From contig VERG01000014.1 of assembly GCA_018882885.1 (NCBI GenBank), positions 1 through 40,040 on the forward strand: 40,040 nt of DNA, given 5' to 3'. This stretch comes from Candidatus Nanopelagicaceae bacterium (GTDB lineage Bacteria > Actinomycetota > Actinomycetes > Nanopelagicales > Nanopelagicaceae). Shown here one piece after another: positions 7,168 through 15,460 of this stretch. Within the stretch, counting starts at the first letter, position 1, and every line of letters begins with the position of its first letter. Below the pieces are notes generated by a model. The model was not told the DNA's origin, did no database searches, and saw only the letters and a list, made by a program, of their open reading frames with translations. Made by a program: the position numbers and the translations under genes.

Positions 7168-7742
7168 CCAAAAGTTCAGCTTTATCCCTTTCTGAAGTAA
7201 TTAAAATTATTGATACGGGCGAGCGGCGAAATGAATTCGCTCGCATAATTGCAATTGACGGACCAGCAGGTGCTGGAAAGACCACCTTGGCCAAGAAGTT
7301 AGAGATGAACTATTCACACCTTAAGGTTGAAGTAGTTCATATGGACAACTTGTATGACGGCTGGGATAACGCCCTAAGCGCCTCCCTAACTCGTGTTTTG
7401 GAGTATGGCATTGCCAAGCCCGTAAGCGAGGGCAAATCATTTGAATATCGTAAATTTGATTGGCTAGAAATGGAGTACGGCCAGCTGCAACGATTTCCAG
7501 CCCCGGATTTATTAATACTCGAAGGGGTTGGCTCTGGACAGCGCGCGGTACGCAAGTATCTTGATCAGTTAATTTGGATTGATATTGCATCAGAGGTTGG
7601 TTTAAATCGAGTTCTGCGCCGTGATGGTGATTACATCAAAAACCATATGATTATCTGGCAGATGCGGGAAACAGAACACTTTAAGCAGGAAAACACCCGC
7701 GATTGCGCGACTATTCGCATCGACGGGATGAGTTTCATCTAA
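7164..7742 (+). CDS. Uridine kinase-like P-loop kinase, candidate thiamine kinase
   Basis: A 192-residue P-loop protein of the uridine kinase/AAA-like family annotated in many actinobacteria. The Walker A GPAGAGKT is at residues 33-40, followed by HMDNLYDGW (58-66) and the strand LLILEGVGSGQR. The last part, DQLIWIDIASE...LRRDGDY, resembles the LID region of small-molecule kinases. The ATG at 7164 overlaps the transporter stop (ATGA), so both are made from the riboswitch-controlled mRNA. PnuC-type transport needs phosphorylation trapping, so thiamine is the natural candidate substrate here. This is inference: the family as a whole has no firmly known substrate that I can name, and nucleoside kinase activity remains possible. 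Confidence 0.75.
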   Translation: MTKSSALSLSEVIKIIDTGERRNEFARIIAIDGPAGAGKTTLAKKLEMNYSHLKVEVVHMDNLYDGWDNALSASLTRVLEYGIAKPVSEGKSFEYRKFDWLEMEYGQLQRFPAPDLLILEGVGSGQRAVRKYLDQLIWIDIASEVGLNRVLRRDGDYIKNHMIIWQMRETEHFKQENTRDCATIRIDGMSFI

Positions 7743-7745
7743 AAT
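7740..7745 (+). promoter_or_regulatory. -10 box for a leaderless pknB transcript
   Basis: TAAAAT, overlapping the stop codon of the preceding kinase gene, ends 7 nt before the GTG of the PASTA kinase at 7753. No Shine-Dalgarno is present. This spacing puts the transcription start at the GTG. Confidence 0.45.
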
Positions 7746-7752
7746 TCCAGCC

Positions 7753-9639
7753 GTGTCAGATCTATCGGGCGAGGTCATTGATAGTCGCTATCAACTCACT
7801 CGAATTGTTGCCTCAGGTGGCATGGCCACCATTTATGCCGCTTTAGATTTACGTCTTGACCGCCAAGTTGCGGTGAAGGTCATGCATCCGCATTTAGCGC
7901 AGGATGAGCAATTCGTCTCTCGCTTTATTCGGGAAGCCAAAGCGGCGGCATCCTTATCTCATCCCAACATAGTGGCTGTTTTGGACCAAGGTTGGAATCA
8001 AGGTGGTACGCCTTGTGTCTTTATAGTTATGGAGCTAATTGAGGGTGCAACCTTAAGAGATTATCTTCACGAGCAAGGTGCGCTACCTGTCGAAAGAGCT
8101 CTTCAATTAATAACCCCTGTTGCAAGTGCACTTGCTGCGGCACATAGATTGGGAATCGTTCACCGCGACATTAAGCCGGAGAACATCTTGGTTTCTAAAG
8201 AAGGTCGCATAAAGATTGCTGATTTTGGTTTAGCCCGAGGAGCGTTGCTAGGCAACACCATGACCGCCGAGTCAAGTGTGATTCTGGGAAGTGTTTCTTA
8301 TCTTTCCCCAGAACAGGTGCAAAGAGGTGTCTCTGACGCCAGAAGTGATGTCTATTCACTTGGAATAGTTTTATTTGAACTGCTAACCGGACAAAAGCCA
8401 TATCAAGGCGAAGATCCGGTACAGATAGCGATTCGCCATGTCAACGATCGTGTACCAGCACCTTCGAGCCTAAACTCAAATATCTCACCAGAGGTAGATG
8501 ATTTGGTTCTAAAAGCAACCAATATTGATCCAGATAAACGACCTAGAGATGCCGGCGAGTTACAGGAGTTACTGCGCGCGCTCTCTGAAAAGCTTGATCC
8601 AAAACGCAGACAGTTAAGTTTGGAGTTGGATCTTCCTCCACTGCCAATAAACTCAAACACCAAAGAAAGTAAGAACCGCAATAGGAAAACAACCCAGAAA
8701 GAGGAGACCGTGGCGAAAAAAGAGAAAACCACGCCGACAAAGAAAAGCGCAACCTCTCCAAGGGTCAAGAGAAACCGGCGTATAGCTGCAGGGCTAGCAA
8801 TCACACTTGGTGTTCTAGCTTGGTACTTAGTTGTAGGTCCAGGCTCCAAGGTTGTAGTGCCCTCATTGGCTGGCTTAACCACGAATCAAGCCAAAAGCCA
8901 ATTGGAGGATTTGGGATTAAATCTTGATATCACCAACGAAGAGTTCAGTGAAGATATTCCGGAAGGAAAAGTTATCTCCTCAGAGCCGGCTGGAGGTGGA
9001 CGGGTAGATCCTAATGGCACTGTGGCCGTAACTGTCTCTCGTGGTAAAGAGCGTTATGCAGTTCCAAATCTACAAGGTTTAAAGATTGAAGTTGCTGAGA
9101 ATTTATTGAAAGACAACAAATTAGTTTTAGGCGAAGTTGTCGAAGAGTTTTCAACTGAATTTCCTAAAGGTTTCATAATGCGCTCTGCACCAACTGCTGG
9201 CGAACGGATTAAGCGCGATAGTCAGGTCAACATATTTGTTTCAAAAGGTATTGAGCAGATTGGGGTAAGCAGTTACAAAGGCAAGAGCGGAGAGCAAGCT
9301 TTAAATGAGTTAACTGAGGCTGGCTTCGAGGTAGATACCAAGTACATATTCAGCGAAGATTTACCCATTGGCGCGGTTATCAGTCAATCCCCCGCATCTG
9401 GTGAATTGGATAAAGGAAGTAAGATTACGCTCTTGGTATCAAAGGGATCAGAGTTTGTATTTATTCCAAATATCTTCTCTCTCACGCAGGCCAAAGCGGT
9501 TGCAACCTTGAAAGATTTAGAGCTCAAGGTCGTCGTAAAATCCGTTGGAAACAAGAAAACTAAGGTAGTAACCAATGTCGCACCAAAGGTCGGCACGAAG
9601 GTTAAACGTGGCTCAACAGTTACCATCACTGTAGGGTGA
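7753..9639 (+). CDS. Transmembrane Ser/Thr protein kinase with PASTA repeats (PknL/PknB-type)
   Basis: A 628-residue membrane kinase that senses cell-wall peptidoglycan fragments and phosphorylates cell-division, wall or metabolic proteins. The N-terminal kinase domain has the Gly-rich loop near 20-24, the ATP-binding Lys 42, HRDIKPEN (137-144) and DFG (157-159). After a Lys/Thr-rich juxtamembrane linker comes one membrane helix (about residues 345-365). About four PASTA repeats follow outside the cell (motifs such as VPSLAGLT, VPNLQGLK and IPNIFSLT). It begins with GTG. The position near aroG parallels the mycobacterial pknL neighbourhood, so it may be the PknL orthologue. Its stop lies four bases before the nfo start. 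Confidence 0.95.
   Translation: MSDLSGEVIDSRYQLTRIVASGGMATIYAALDLRLDRQVAVKVMHPHLAQDEQFVSRFIREAKAAASLSHPNIVAVLDQGWNQGGTPCVFIVMELIEGATLRDYLHEQGALPVERALQLITPVASALAAAHRLGIVHRDIKPENILVSKEGRIKIADFGLARGALLGNTMTAESSVILGSVSYLSPEQVQRGVSDARSDVYSLGIVLFELLTGQKPYQGEDPVQIAIRHVNDRVPAPSSLNSNISPEVDDLVLKATNIDPDKRPRDAGELQELLRALSEKLDPKRRQLSLELDLPPLPINSNTKESKNRNRKTTQKEETVAKKEKTTPTKKSATSPRVKRNRRIAAGLAITLGVLAWYLVVGPGSKVVVPSLAGLTTNQAKSQLEDLGLNLDITNEEFSEDIPEGKVISSEPAGGGRVDPNGTVAVTVSRGKERYAVPNLQGLKIEVAENLLKDNKLVLGEVVEEFSTEFPKGFIMRSAPTAGERIKRDSQVNIFVSKGIEQIGVSSYKGKSGEQALNELTEAGFEVDTKYIFSEDLPIGAVISQSPASGELDKGSKITLLVSKGSEFVFIPNIFSLTQAKAVATLKDLELKVVVKSVGNKKTKVVTNVAPKVGTKVKRGSTVTITVG
9632..9637 (+). promoter_or_regulatory. 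Possible internal -10 box for nfo
   Basis: TAGGGT at the very end of the kinase gene ends exactly 6 nt before the nfo GTG at 9644, the same geometry as at other leaderless-looking starts in this window. The nfo gene may also be read through from the kinase. Confidence 0.35.
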
Positions 9640-9643
9640 CCGG

Positions 9644-10525
9644 GTGGCGACAAAGAGCAAAAACTCATCAGAGAGAAAACCAAGAATTGGAGCCCATGTT
9701 CCCACTACTGGGGGCATGGCTAAACGTTCCATTCAATATGCCCAAACCATTAAAGCTGAGGCGATTCAGGTATTTGCATCTAGCCCCAGAACCTGGGCGA
9801 TGCCTGCCGCTAATCCAGAAGCGGATCAAGCTTTTGTTGCCAAGGCCCAAGAGTTAGATATTGAAACTTACGTACATGCTCCATTCCTAATAAACCTGGG
9901 CTCCCCCACCGAGGCAACCTACAAAAACTCACTAGCCTCAACGCAGTATTCGTTACAGCGAGGTCGCGATATTGGTGCGCTAGGCGTAGTAATTCACACC
10001 GGATCAGCGGTTGATGAGGCTCATGTAAAACAGGCTTGGAAACAGATTCACGAAGGCATGATGCCTATCTTGGAGAAATTAGATGAAAAAGATCCTTGGT
10101 TACTTCTTGAACCAACTGCTGGTCAAGGACAATCTTTAGTTAAGAAATTGGATGATTTAACTAAATACTTTGAGGCTCTAGAGTGGCATCCTAAAGTTGG
10201 TGTTTGTTTGGACACCTGCCATGTTTTTGCAGCAGGACATGACATAAAAACTAAAGGTGGCATGACTAAAACCATTGACCTTTTGGTTGAAGTAGCGGGC
10301 AAGGAAAGAATTCAACTTATACATGCCAACGACTCAATGGATGTTCTAGGTTCACTAAAGGATAGGCATCAAAATCTCGGCGCCGGAGAATTAGGGATAA
10401 AACCTTTTGCTGAATTAATCGCTCATCCAGCTGTTGCTAACGCACCCCTGATCTTGGAGACCCCTGGCGAGGAGCCAGAGCACGGTAGCGAAGTAGCAGC
10501 ACTTCGAAAAATGAGAGACAAATAA
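9644..10525 (+). CDS. nfo: Deoxyribonuclease IV (AP endonuclease, Nfo family)
   Basis: Zinc-dependent endonuclease IV that cuts DNA 5' of abasic sites in base-excision repair. The 293-residue protein shows the family's RIGAHVPTTGGM start and YVHAPFLINLGSP. Metal-ligand strands LGVVIHTGS, LLLEPTAGQG, VGVCLDTCHVFAAG, IQLIHANDS and LILETPGEE follow in the usual order, matching the TIM-barrel zinc site. It begins with GTG four bases after the kinase stop, and no Shine-Dalgarno is visible. Its TAA overlaps the next ATG by one base (TAATG), coupling it to the permease gene. It is a normal full-length family member. Confidence 0.95.
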   Translation: MATKSKNSSERKPRIGAHVPTTGGMAKRSIQYAQTIKAEAIQVFASSPRTWAMPAANPEADQAFVAKAQELDIETYVHAPFLINLGSPTEATYKNSLASTQYSLQRGRDIGALGVVIHTGSAVDEAHVKQAWKQIHEGMMPILEKLDEKDPWLLLEPTAGQGQSLVKKLDDLTKYFEALEWHPKVGVCLDTCHVFAAGHDIKTKGGMTKTIDLLVEVAGKERIQLIHANDSMDVLGSLKDRHQNLGAGELGIKPFAELIAHPAVANAPLILETPGEEPEHGSEVAALRKMRDK

Positions 10526-11397
10526 TGCAGATGAAATTAGCGCCGTGGGCATTACTAGCGGTTGCTGCAATGTGGGGCATCTCTTTCGTTTGGATGAAAG
10601 ATATTTTGGATCAGCAGGATGTTTATAGCTTCCTAGTATCTCGATTCTTAGTTGCTGCATTTGCAATGGTTCTAATCAAACCGTCAGTGCTTCGCAACAT
10701 CAATAAAGAATTGGCCGTTAAAGGTTTAGTTATCGGGAGCGCGTTAGGCCTTGGCTACATCCTGCAGACCCTTGGCCTGGAGAGGACAACGCCAGCAATA
10801 ACCGGGTTTATTACTGGACTTTACGTTGTATTTACACCTCTGTTGGCTTTCCTATTTCTCAAAGAAAAATTCACTCTATTGATGGGTTTTTATATTGCGC
10901 TGGCCGTTGCGGGTCTTGCCATACTTTCAGTAGATGGTTGGAGTGTTGGAGTCGGAGAGCTGCTTGTCCTAGCTTCGGCGCTTTGTTTTGCTCTTCACAT
11001 AATTCTTTTGGGCGCCTGGAGTAAGAACTTTGATGCTTATGCATTAACAGTTATTCAATTGATTGGGTGCGCGATTTTGTCAGCCATACCGGCATCCCTA
11101 AATGGCTATAAAGCCCCGCCAGATTTACATGTCTGGTCTGTAGTAGTTTTCACTGCGGTATTTGCGACAGCTTTTGCTTTTGTAATTCAAACCTGGTCCC
11201 AAGCCAGAATTTCAACTACAAAGGTAGCGGTAATCCTCACAATGGAGGTGGTATTTGCCGCCTTGTTCTCCTTTATGTACGGCATGGAGCCATTCACTCT
11301 ACGCCTTGCTTTGGGCGGTAGCTTCGTATTAATCGCAATGCTTGCCATTGTCCAACCTCAAGTTTCCGCAGGGGTTCCAAAGAATGCCACTAACTGA
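10525..11397 (+). CDS. EamA/DMT-superfamily permease
   Basis: A 290-residue membrane protein with ten predicted helices in two similar halves, the layout of drug/metabolite (EamA) exporters. The first half opens LLAVAAMWGISFVWMK, a common EamA beginning, and the end of each half carries PLLAFLFLKEKFT- or VVFAALFSFMYGMEPFT-type segments. Substrate is unknown; this superfamily exports amino acids, nucleosides or small metabolites. Translation is coupled to nfo by a one-base stop-start overlap. The stop is 12 bases before ltaE. Confidence 0.88.
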   Translation: MQMKLAPWALLAVAAMWGISFVWMKDILDQQDVYSFLVSRFLVAAFAMVLIKPSVLRNINKELAVKGLVIGSALGLGYILQTLGLERTTPAITGFITGLYVVFTPLLAFLFLKEKFTLLMGFYIALAVAGLAILSVDGWSVGVGELLVLASALCFALHIILLGAWSKNFDAYALTVIQLIGCAILSAIPASLNGYKAPPDLHVWSVVVFTAVFATAFAFVIQTWSQARISTTKVAVILTMEVVFAALFSFMYGMEPFTLRLALGGSFVLIAMLAIVQPQVSAGVPKNATN

Positions 11398-11409
11398 GAT
11401 TATTTATCT

Positions 11410-12471
11410 ATGACAAACTCTCTTGAGTTAATCGATCTACGCTCAGATACGGTTACAAAACCTTCCGCAGCGATGCGAGCTGCGATTGCAAATGCCGTAG
11501 TTGGTGATGACGTTTATAGTGACGATCCCACAGTCAACTCTCTCGAAGAACGGGTTGCAGATTTGTTTGGCAAGGAAGCAGCGGTTTTTACCCCTACTGG
11601 TTCACTTGCTAATCAATTAGGAATTAGAACTCTAGTCGCTCCCGGAGAAGAGTTATTGTGTGAGGCTAACTCTCACATTGCACGTGCAGAGTTGGGAGCA
11701 GCCGCAGTATTTAGTGGAATAACCACCAGGACCTGGCGTGATGAGAGAGGATTGTTAGACCATGCCAACGTTCTTAGTTACGCAAGACCCAACTCCGGAC
11801 CATATTTAGTATCTACAACTGCGATTGCAATTGAAAACACCCACAATTTCGGGGGCGGAACTGTGCAGTCAATCAAGGAGATAGAGAGATTGCATGCTGC
11901 GGTTCAGGGCCAGGGAATTGCTCTTCACTTAGATGGTGCGCGAATCTGGAATGCTCATGTTGCCAGTGGAGTAGCTTTAAAAGAGTACGGAAAATATTTC
12001 GACACCATAAGCGTTTGCTTATCTAAAGGGCTCGGTGCGCCCGTGGGTTCGATAATGATTTCAAGTAAAGAGCGTGTTTCAAAAGCTCGCGTTTGGCGCA
12101 AGAGATATGGGGCGGGTATGCGCCAGATTGGCCTACTTGCCGCAGCTGGACATTACGCCCTTGATAACAACATTCCGCTACTTGCAAATGACCACGAAAA
12201 CGCTAAAAAGTTAGCAAAAGCATGCCAGGAGGCTCAAGCAACAGTTGTGAATCCAGATTTTGTTGATACCAATATCGTTGGATTGGATCTTCTAGGAGCC
12301 AAGTTATCAGCTACAGAGTTTGCAGCTGAAGCAAAAGCGGCGGGGTTATTAATTAGTGCCTTAGGGCCGAATTACGTTCGCCTGGTAACACATATGGACA
12401 TCACAAAATCACAGATTGAGCGGGCTAGTGAAATCCTGCAAAGTTTATTAAAGCGCGCCTTCATGGCTTAG
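11410..12471 (+). CDS. ltaE: Low-specificity L-threonine aldolase
   Basis: PLP-dependent enzyme that splits L-threonine or L-allo-threonine into glycine and acetaldehyde. The 353-residue protein begins DLRSDTVTKPS, then GDDVYSDDPTVN and the cofactor-contact segment PTGSLANQ. LHLDGARIWN supplies the PLP-ring aspartate, and SVCLSKGLGAPVGS carries the Schiff-base lysine. These are the family signature motifs in the normal order. It sits downstream of the permease. Its last 24 bases overlap the convergent ogt gene, an unusually tight arrangement with no room for a terminator. Confidence 0.93.
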   Translation: MTNSLELIDLRSDTVTKPSAAMRAAIANAVVGDDVYSDDPTVNSLEERVADLFGKEAAVFTPTGSLANQLGIRTLVAPGEELLCEANSHIARAELGAAAVFSGITTRTWRDERGLLDHANVLSYARPNSGPYLVSTTAIAIENTHNFGGGTVQSIKEIERLHAAVQGQGIALHLDGARIWNAHVASGVALKEYGKYFDTISVCLSKGLGAPVGSIMISSKERVSKARVWRKRYGAGMRQIGLLAAAGHYALDNNIPLLANDHENAKKLAKACQEAQATVVNPDFVDTNIVGLDLLGAKLSATEFAAEAKAAGLLISALGPNYVRLVTHMDITKSQIERASEILQSLLKRAFMA

Positions 12472-12939
12472 TAACCACTCTTTTGCTTTTAAACCATAAG
12501 CGTAATTGCCTAAACCGCCACCAGTTTTTACTATGCGATGACAGGGAACAACTATTGCAACACGATTTTTAGCGCAGGCAGAGCCAGCTGCTCGAACCGC
12601 TTTAGGTGAACCAGCCTTAACAGCAAGTTCGGCATATGAAATTAATCTTCCACTTCTTACTTTACGCATCTCCCGCCACGCAGCTTGCGAGAACTCTCCT
12701 CCTGGCTGCCTTACCTTGATGGCATTTATCGCCGACAAATCCCCCTCAAAGTAATCTCTGATTAATCTTGTAATTTGAAGGGGTTTATCGCTCTGCTTTA
12801 TCTCTATATCAAGGGAGCCTCTCATCAACTTATTCACTGAGAGAAAGCCACATGCCACCAATGTATCGGCCGCTGTGACTATGGTTAGCTTTCCAATTGG
12901 AGTCTTTAACTCATTGGAGCTAAGAATCTCAAGGTTCAT
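12448..12939 (-). CDS. ogt: Methylated-DNA--[protein]-cysteine S-methyltransferase
   Basis: Suicide repair enzyme that takes methyl groups from O6-methylguanine (and O4-methylthymine) onto its own cysteine. The 163-residue protein has the active-site motif IVVPCHRIVKTGG with acceptor Cys 133. Upstream, GSPKAVRAAGSACAKN supplies the DNA-binding helix with its arginine finger. The N-terminal ribonuclease-like domain is short but present. It begins nine bases after the aroG stop on the same strand, so it is probably co-transcribed with aroG. Its 3' end overlaps ltaE by 24 bases. Confidence 0.93.
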   Translation of the reverse strand: MNLEILSSNELKTPIGKLTIVTAADTLVACGFLSVNKLMRGSLDIEIKQSDKPLQITRLIRDYFEGDLSAINAIKVRQPGGEFSQAAWREMRKVRSGRLISYAELAVKAGSPKAVRAAGSACAKNRVAIVVPCHRIVKTGGGLGNYAYGLKAKEWLLSHEGAL

Positions 12940-12948
12940 TTGGTTGAA

Positions 12949-14307
12949 CTATTTACGATCGCGCAACATCTCAGCGACTAAAAAGGCTAGTTCGAGAGAT
13001 TGGGTGTGGTTCAACCGCGGATCACATGCGGTTTCATATCGAGTTGCCAAATCTTCATGGGAAATTTCCTCTCCCCCTCCAACGCACTCAGTTACATCAT
13101 CGCCAGTTAATTCGATATGAATTCCCCCGGGATGGGTGCCGAGATTTTGATGAACTTCGAAAAATCCTTTTACCTCTTCTAAAACATCATCAAACTTGCG
13201 GGTTTTATATCCACTTGGCGCCTCATAGGTGTTTCCATGCATCGGATCACAAACCCAGAGAATCTTTGCGCCAGAATCTCGTACCGCCTCAACTATTGCT
13301 GGCAATACCGCTCTGATGTTGCCGGCTCCCATACGGGTTATAAAGGTCAATCGACCAGGTTCATTGTTGGGATTCAACTCATTAATAAGTGATAAAGCAT
13401 CTTCAGGTGTAGTTTTTGGACCGATTTTTACACCGATGGGATTTTTAATCTTCTTGGCAAAATCCATATGCGCGCCATTAATCTGTCTTGTGCGCTCGCC
13501 GATCCATACAAAGTGTGCTGACACATCATAAGGATCACCAGTTCGAGAATCGATTCTGGTGAGTGCTTTTTCATACTCCAGAATTAATGCTTCATGGCTG
13601 GCGTAAAAATCAACTGTCTTAAACTCTTCAGGGTTGACACCTGCACTGCGCATGAAATCAAGTGCTCTACCAATTTCATTTGCCATAGCTTCATAACGGG
13701 CACCAATCTTTGAGTCCTTGATAAATCCCTTGTTCCATTCATGGACCAATCTCAAATCAGCGAATCCACCTTGAGTGAAAGCTCTAACTAAATTTAAAGT
13801 AGCTGATGATGTGTGATAAACCTTTACAAGACGGGAAGGATCTGGGTTTCTAGCCTCAGCGGTGAACTCAAGATCATTGACAGCATCTCCGCGATAGGCG
13901 GGAAGTGTTACATCGCCACGCTTTTCAAAATCATTACTGCGAGGTTTAGCAAACTGTCCGGCCATGCGGCCCACTTTGATCACCGGCAAACTCGCGCCAT
14001 ACTGCAAAACCGCGGCCATCTGCAAAATAGTCTTGATGCGATTTCTAATTGAATCAGCGGTCGCAGCAGCAAAGGTTTCAGCACAATCTCCACCCTGCAA
14101 CCAGAAAGCTTTGCCATCAGCAGCTTCGGCAATTCGTGACTTTAAGTTGTCGCATTCACCAGCAAATACCAATGGTGGCAGAACCTTTAACTCGCCTACT
14201 GCGTTACCTAAAGCTTGAGCATCTGGCCAGGCAGGTTGTTGGGCAGCAGGCAAAGCTGAATCAAAAAGATTCTCTAGCCCAACTGCGCTGCTCGGATTGC
14301 TATTCAT
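12949..14307 (-). CDS. aroG: Class II 3-deoxy-7-phosphoheptulonate (DAHP) synthase
   Basis: First step of the shikimate pathway: phosphoenolpyruvate plus erythrose 4-phosphate gives DAHP. The 452-residue length and motifs are those of the plant/actinobacterial class II type: WLQGGDCAETF, VGRMAGQFAKPRS, SSATLNLVRAF, TITRMGAGN-like FITRMGAGNIRAVLP and WVCDPMHGNT. The metal-binding Cys, His and Glu positions appear intact. It starts at ATG 14307; a TACCCT box ends 7 nt upstream and no Shine-Dalgarno is seen, suggesting a leaderless message. The actinobacterial habit of placing aroG near a PASTA kinase is kept here. Confidence 0.96.
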   Translation of the reverse strand: MNSNPSSAVGLENLFDSALPAAQQPAWPDAQALGNAVGELKVLPPLVFAGECDNLKSRIAEAADGKAFWLQGGDCAETFAAATADSIRNRIKTILQMAAVLQYGASLPVIKVGRMAGQFAKPRSNDFEKRGDVTLPAYRGDAVNDLEFTAEARNPDPSRLVKVYHTSSATLNLVRAFTQGGFADLRLVHEWNKGFIKDSKIGARYEAMANEIGRALDFMRSAGVNPEEFKTVDFYASHEALILEYEKALTRIDSRTGDPYDVSAHFVWIGERTRQINGAHMDFAKKIKNPIGVKIGPKTTPEDALSLINELNPNNEPGRLTFITRMGAGNIRAVLPAIVEAVRDSGAKILWVCDPMHGNTYEAPSGYKTRKFDDVLEEVKGFFEVHQNLGTHPGGIHIELTGDDVTECVGGGEEISHEDLATRYETACDPRLNHTQSLELAFLVAEMLRDRK

Positions 14308-14314
14308 GGCTCTA

Positions 14315-14320
14315 AGGGTA
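14315..14320 (-). promoter_or_regulatory. -10 box for a leaderless aroG transcript
   Basis: TACCCT on the minus strand (14320-14315) ends 7 nt before the aroG ATG, with no Shine-Dalgarno. The same TACCCT hexamer occurs before metF and parE. Confidence 0.45.
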
Positions 14321-14349
14321 GATAACTTGATATGGCTCGCGTCGAGTAA

Positions 14350-15375
14350 TTATCCGAAGAAGACTTCTGCTTCAGCTAACAAGGCTGGATCTACTGTCTT
14401 CAACTTTTCAGTTGCTGAAGCTAGTGGAACACGTGCGATGTTGGTTCCATGCAGAGCAACCATCTTGCCCCAATCACCCTCATGGGCAGCGGTTATTGCA
14501 TGAAGTCCGAAACGGGTTGCTAGCACTCGATCAAATGCGGTCGGAGTTCCTCCACGTTGAATGTGACCCAGGATCGATGTGCGCGCCTCTGTACCTGTGC
14601 GCTTTTCAATCTCTTTGGCTAACCACTCGCCGATTCCCGATAATTTAACATGGCCAAAAGCATCCAAGGTGGCATCTTTAGTAATTAGATCTCCATCCTT
14701 CGGCAGCGCACCCTCGGCCACCACAATGATTGGTGCATATGACTGCTCGAACCGTGACTCGACATACTTACAAACCTTGTCGATATCAAAGGGAACCTCA
14801 GGAATCAAAATACAGGAAGCTCCGCCAGCAAGACCGGAGTGCAATGCAATCCAGCCAGCATGACGACCCATAACCTCAACGATTAAGGCGCGGTGATGAG
14901 ATTCGGCAGTAGTGTGCAAACGATCAATCGCTTCAACTGCGATATTCACAGAGGTATCGAAACCAAATGTGTAATCGGTGTTGTTGAGGTCGTTATCAAT
15001 AGTCTTAGGAACGCCGATGACCTTGACGCCAAGGGCATCTAGCTTGGTAGCGACACCCAAAGTATCTTCGCCGCCGATGGCGATTAAGGCATCGATATTC
15101 ATTTTGGCAAGATTTTCCTTAATGCGTTCAACACCATTCTCAATCTTGAATGGATTGGTGCGAGAAGAACCAAGAATGGTTCCGCCTCGTGGCAAGATAC
15201 CTCGAGTTGCAGCGATATTTAGCGGCATGGTTAGACCTTCAAGCGGTCCCTTCCAGCCATCACGGAAACCTACAAACTCGTAGCCGTACTCTTTCTCACC
15301 TTTGCGAACTACTGCGCGGATTACCGCATTCAATCCCGGACAATCTCCGCCACCTGTAAGCACACCAAAACGCAT
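14350..15375 (-). CDS. pfkA: 6-phosphofructokinase, residues suggest pyrophosphate-dependent type
   Basis: Phosphorylates fructose 6-phosphate at C1. The 341-residue protein begins MRFGVLTGGGDCPGLNAV and carries the substrate-binding segments VEVMGRHAGWIA and PKTIDNDL. Two positions separate ATP- from PPi-dependent enzymes: the residue after GG[DE] is Asp 104 here (GGEDT), and the residue before TIDND is Lys 124 (PKTIDND). ATP enzymes such as E. coli PfkA have Gly at both. This Asp/Lys pair is the PPi-PFK pattern, as in the Amycolatopsis enzyme, so the reaction is probably reversible. GGAG lies 8 nt before the ATG. A TAGAAT box is at 15438-15433. Confidence 0.93.
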   Translation of the reverse strand: MRFGVLTGGGDCPGLNAVIRAVVRKGEKEYGYEFVGFRDGWKGPLEGLTMPLNIAATRGILPRGGTILGSSRTNPFKIENGVERIKENLAKMNIDALIAIGGEDTLGVATKLDALGVKVIGVPKTIDNDLNNTDYTFGFDTSVNIAVEAIDRLHTTAESHHRALIVEVMGRHAGWIALHSGLAGGASCILIPEVPFDIDKVCKYVESRFEQSYAPIIVVAEGALPKDGDLITKDATLDAFGHVKLSGIGEWLAKEIEKRTGTEARTSILGHIQRGGTPTAFDRVLATRFGLHAITAAHEGDWGKMVALHGTNIARVPLASATEKLKTVDPALLAEAEVFFG

Positions 15376-15432
15376 AACAATAACTCCGATTAATTTGGAA
15401 TCTAGTGAATTAGTCTTCTTTGACCTGAGGCA

Positions 15433-15438
15433 ATTCTA
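15433..15438 (-). promoter_or_regulatory. Probable -10 box of the pfk promoter
   Basis: TAGAAT on the minus strand lies in the 85-base gap between glgC and pfk, about 58 bases before the pfk ATG. That gives a leadered mRNA with GGAG at 15387-15384. No convincing -35 box is seen. Confidence 0.4.
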
Positions 15439-15460
15439 GCCTATGAAAAAATCCTTGATT

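Noticed and set aside
6586-7742. Nicotinamide riboside uptake and kinase unit
   Set aside because: Plausible from the PnuC family alone, but the TPP riboswitch directly upstream favours thiamine.
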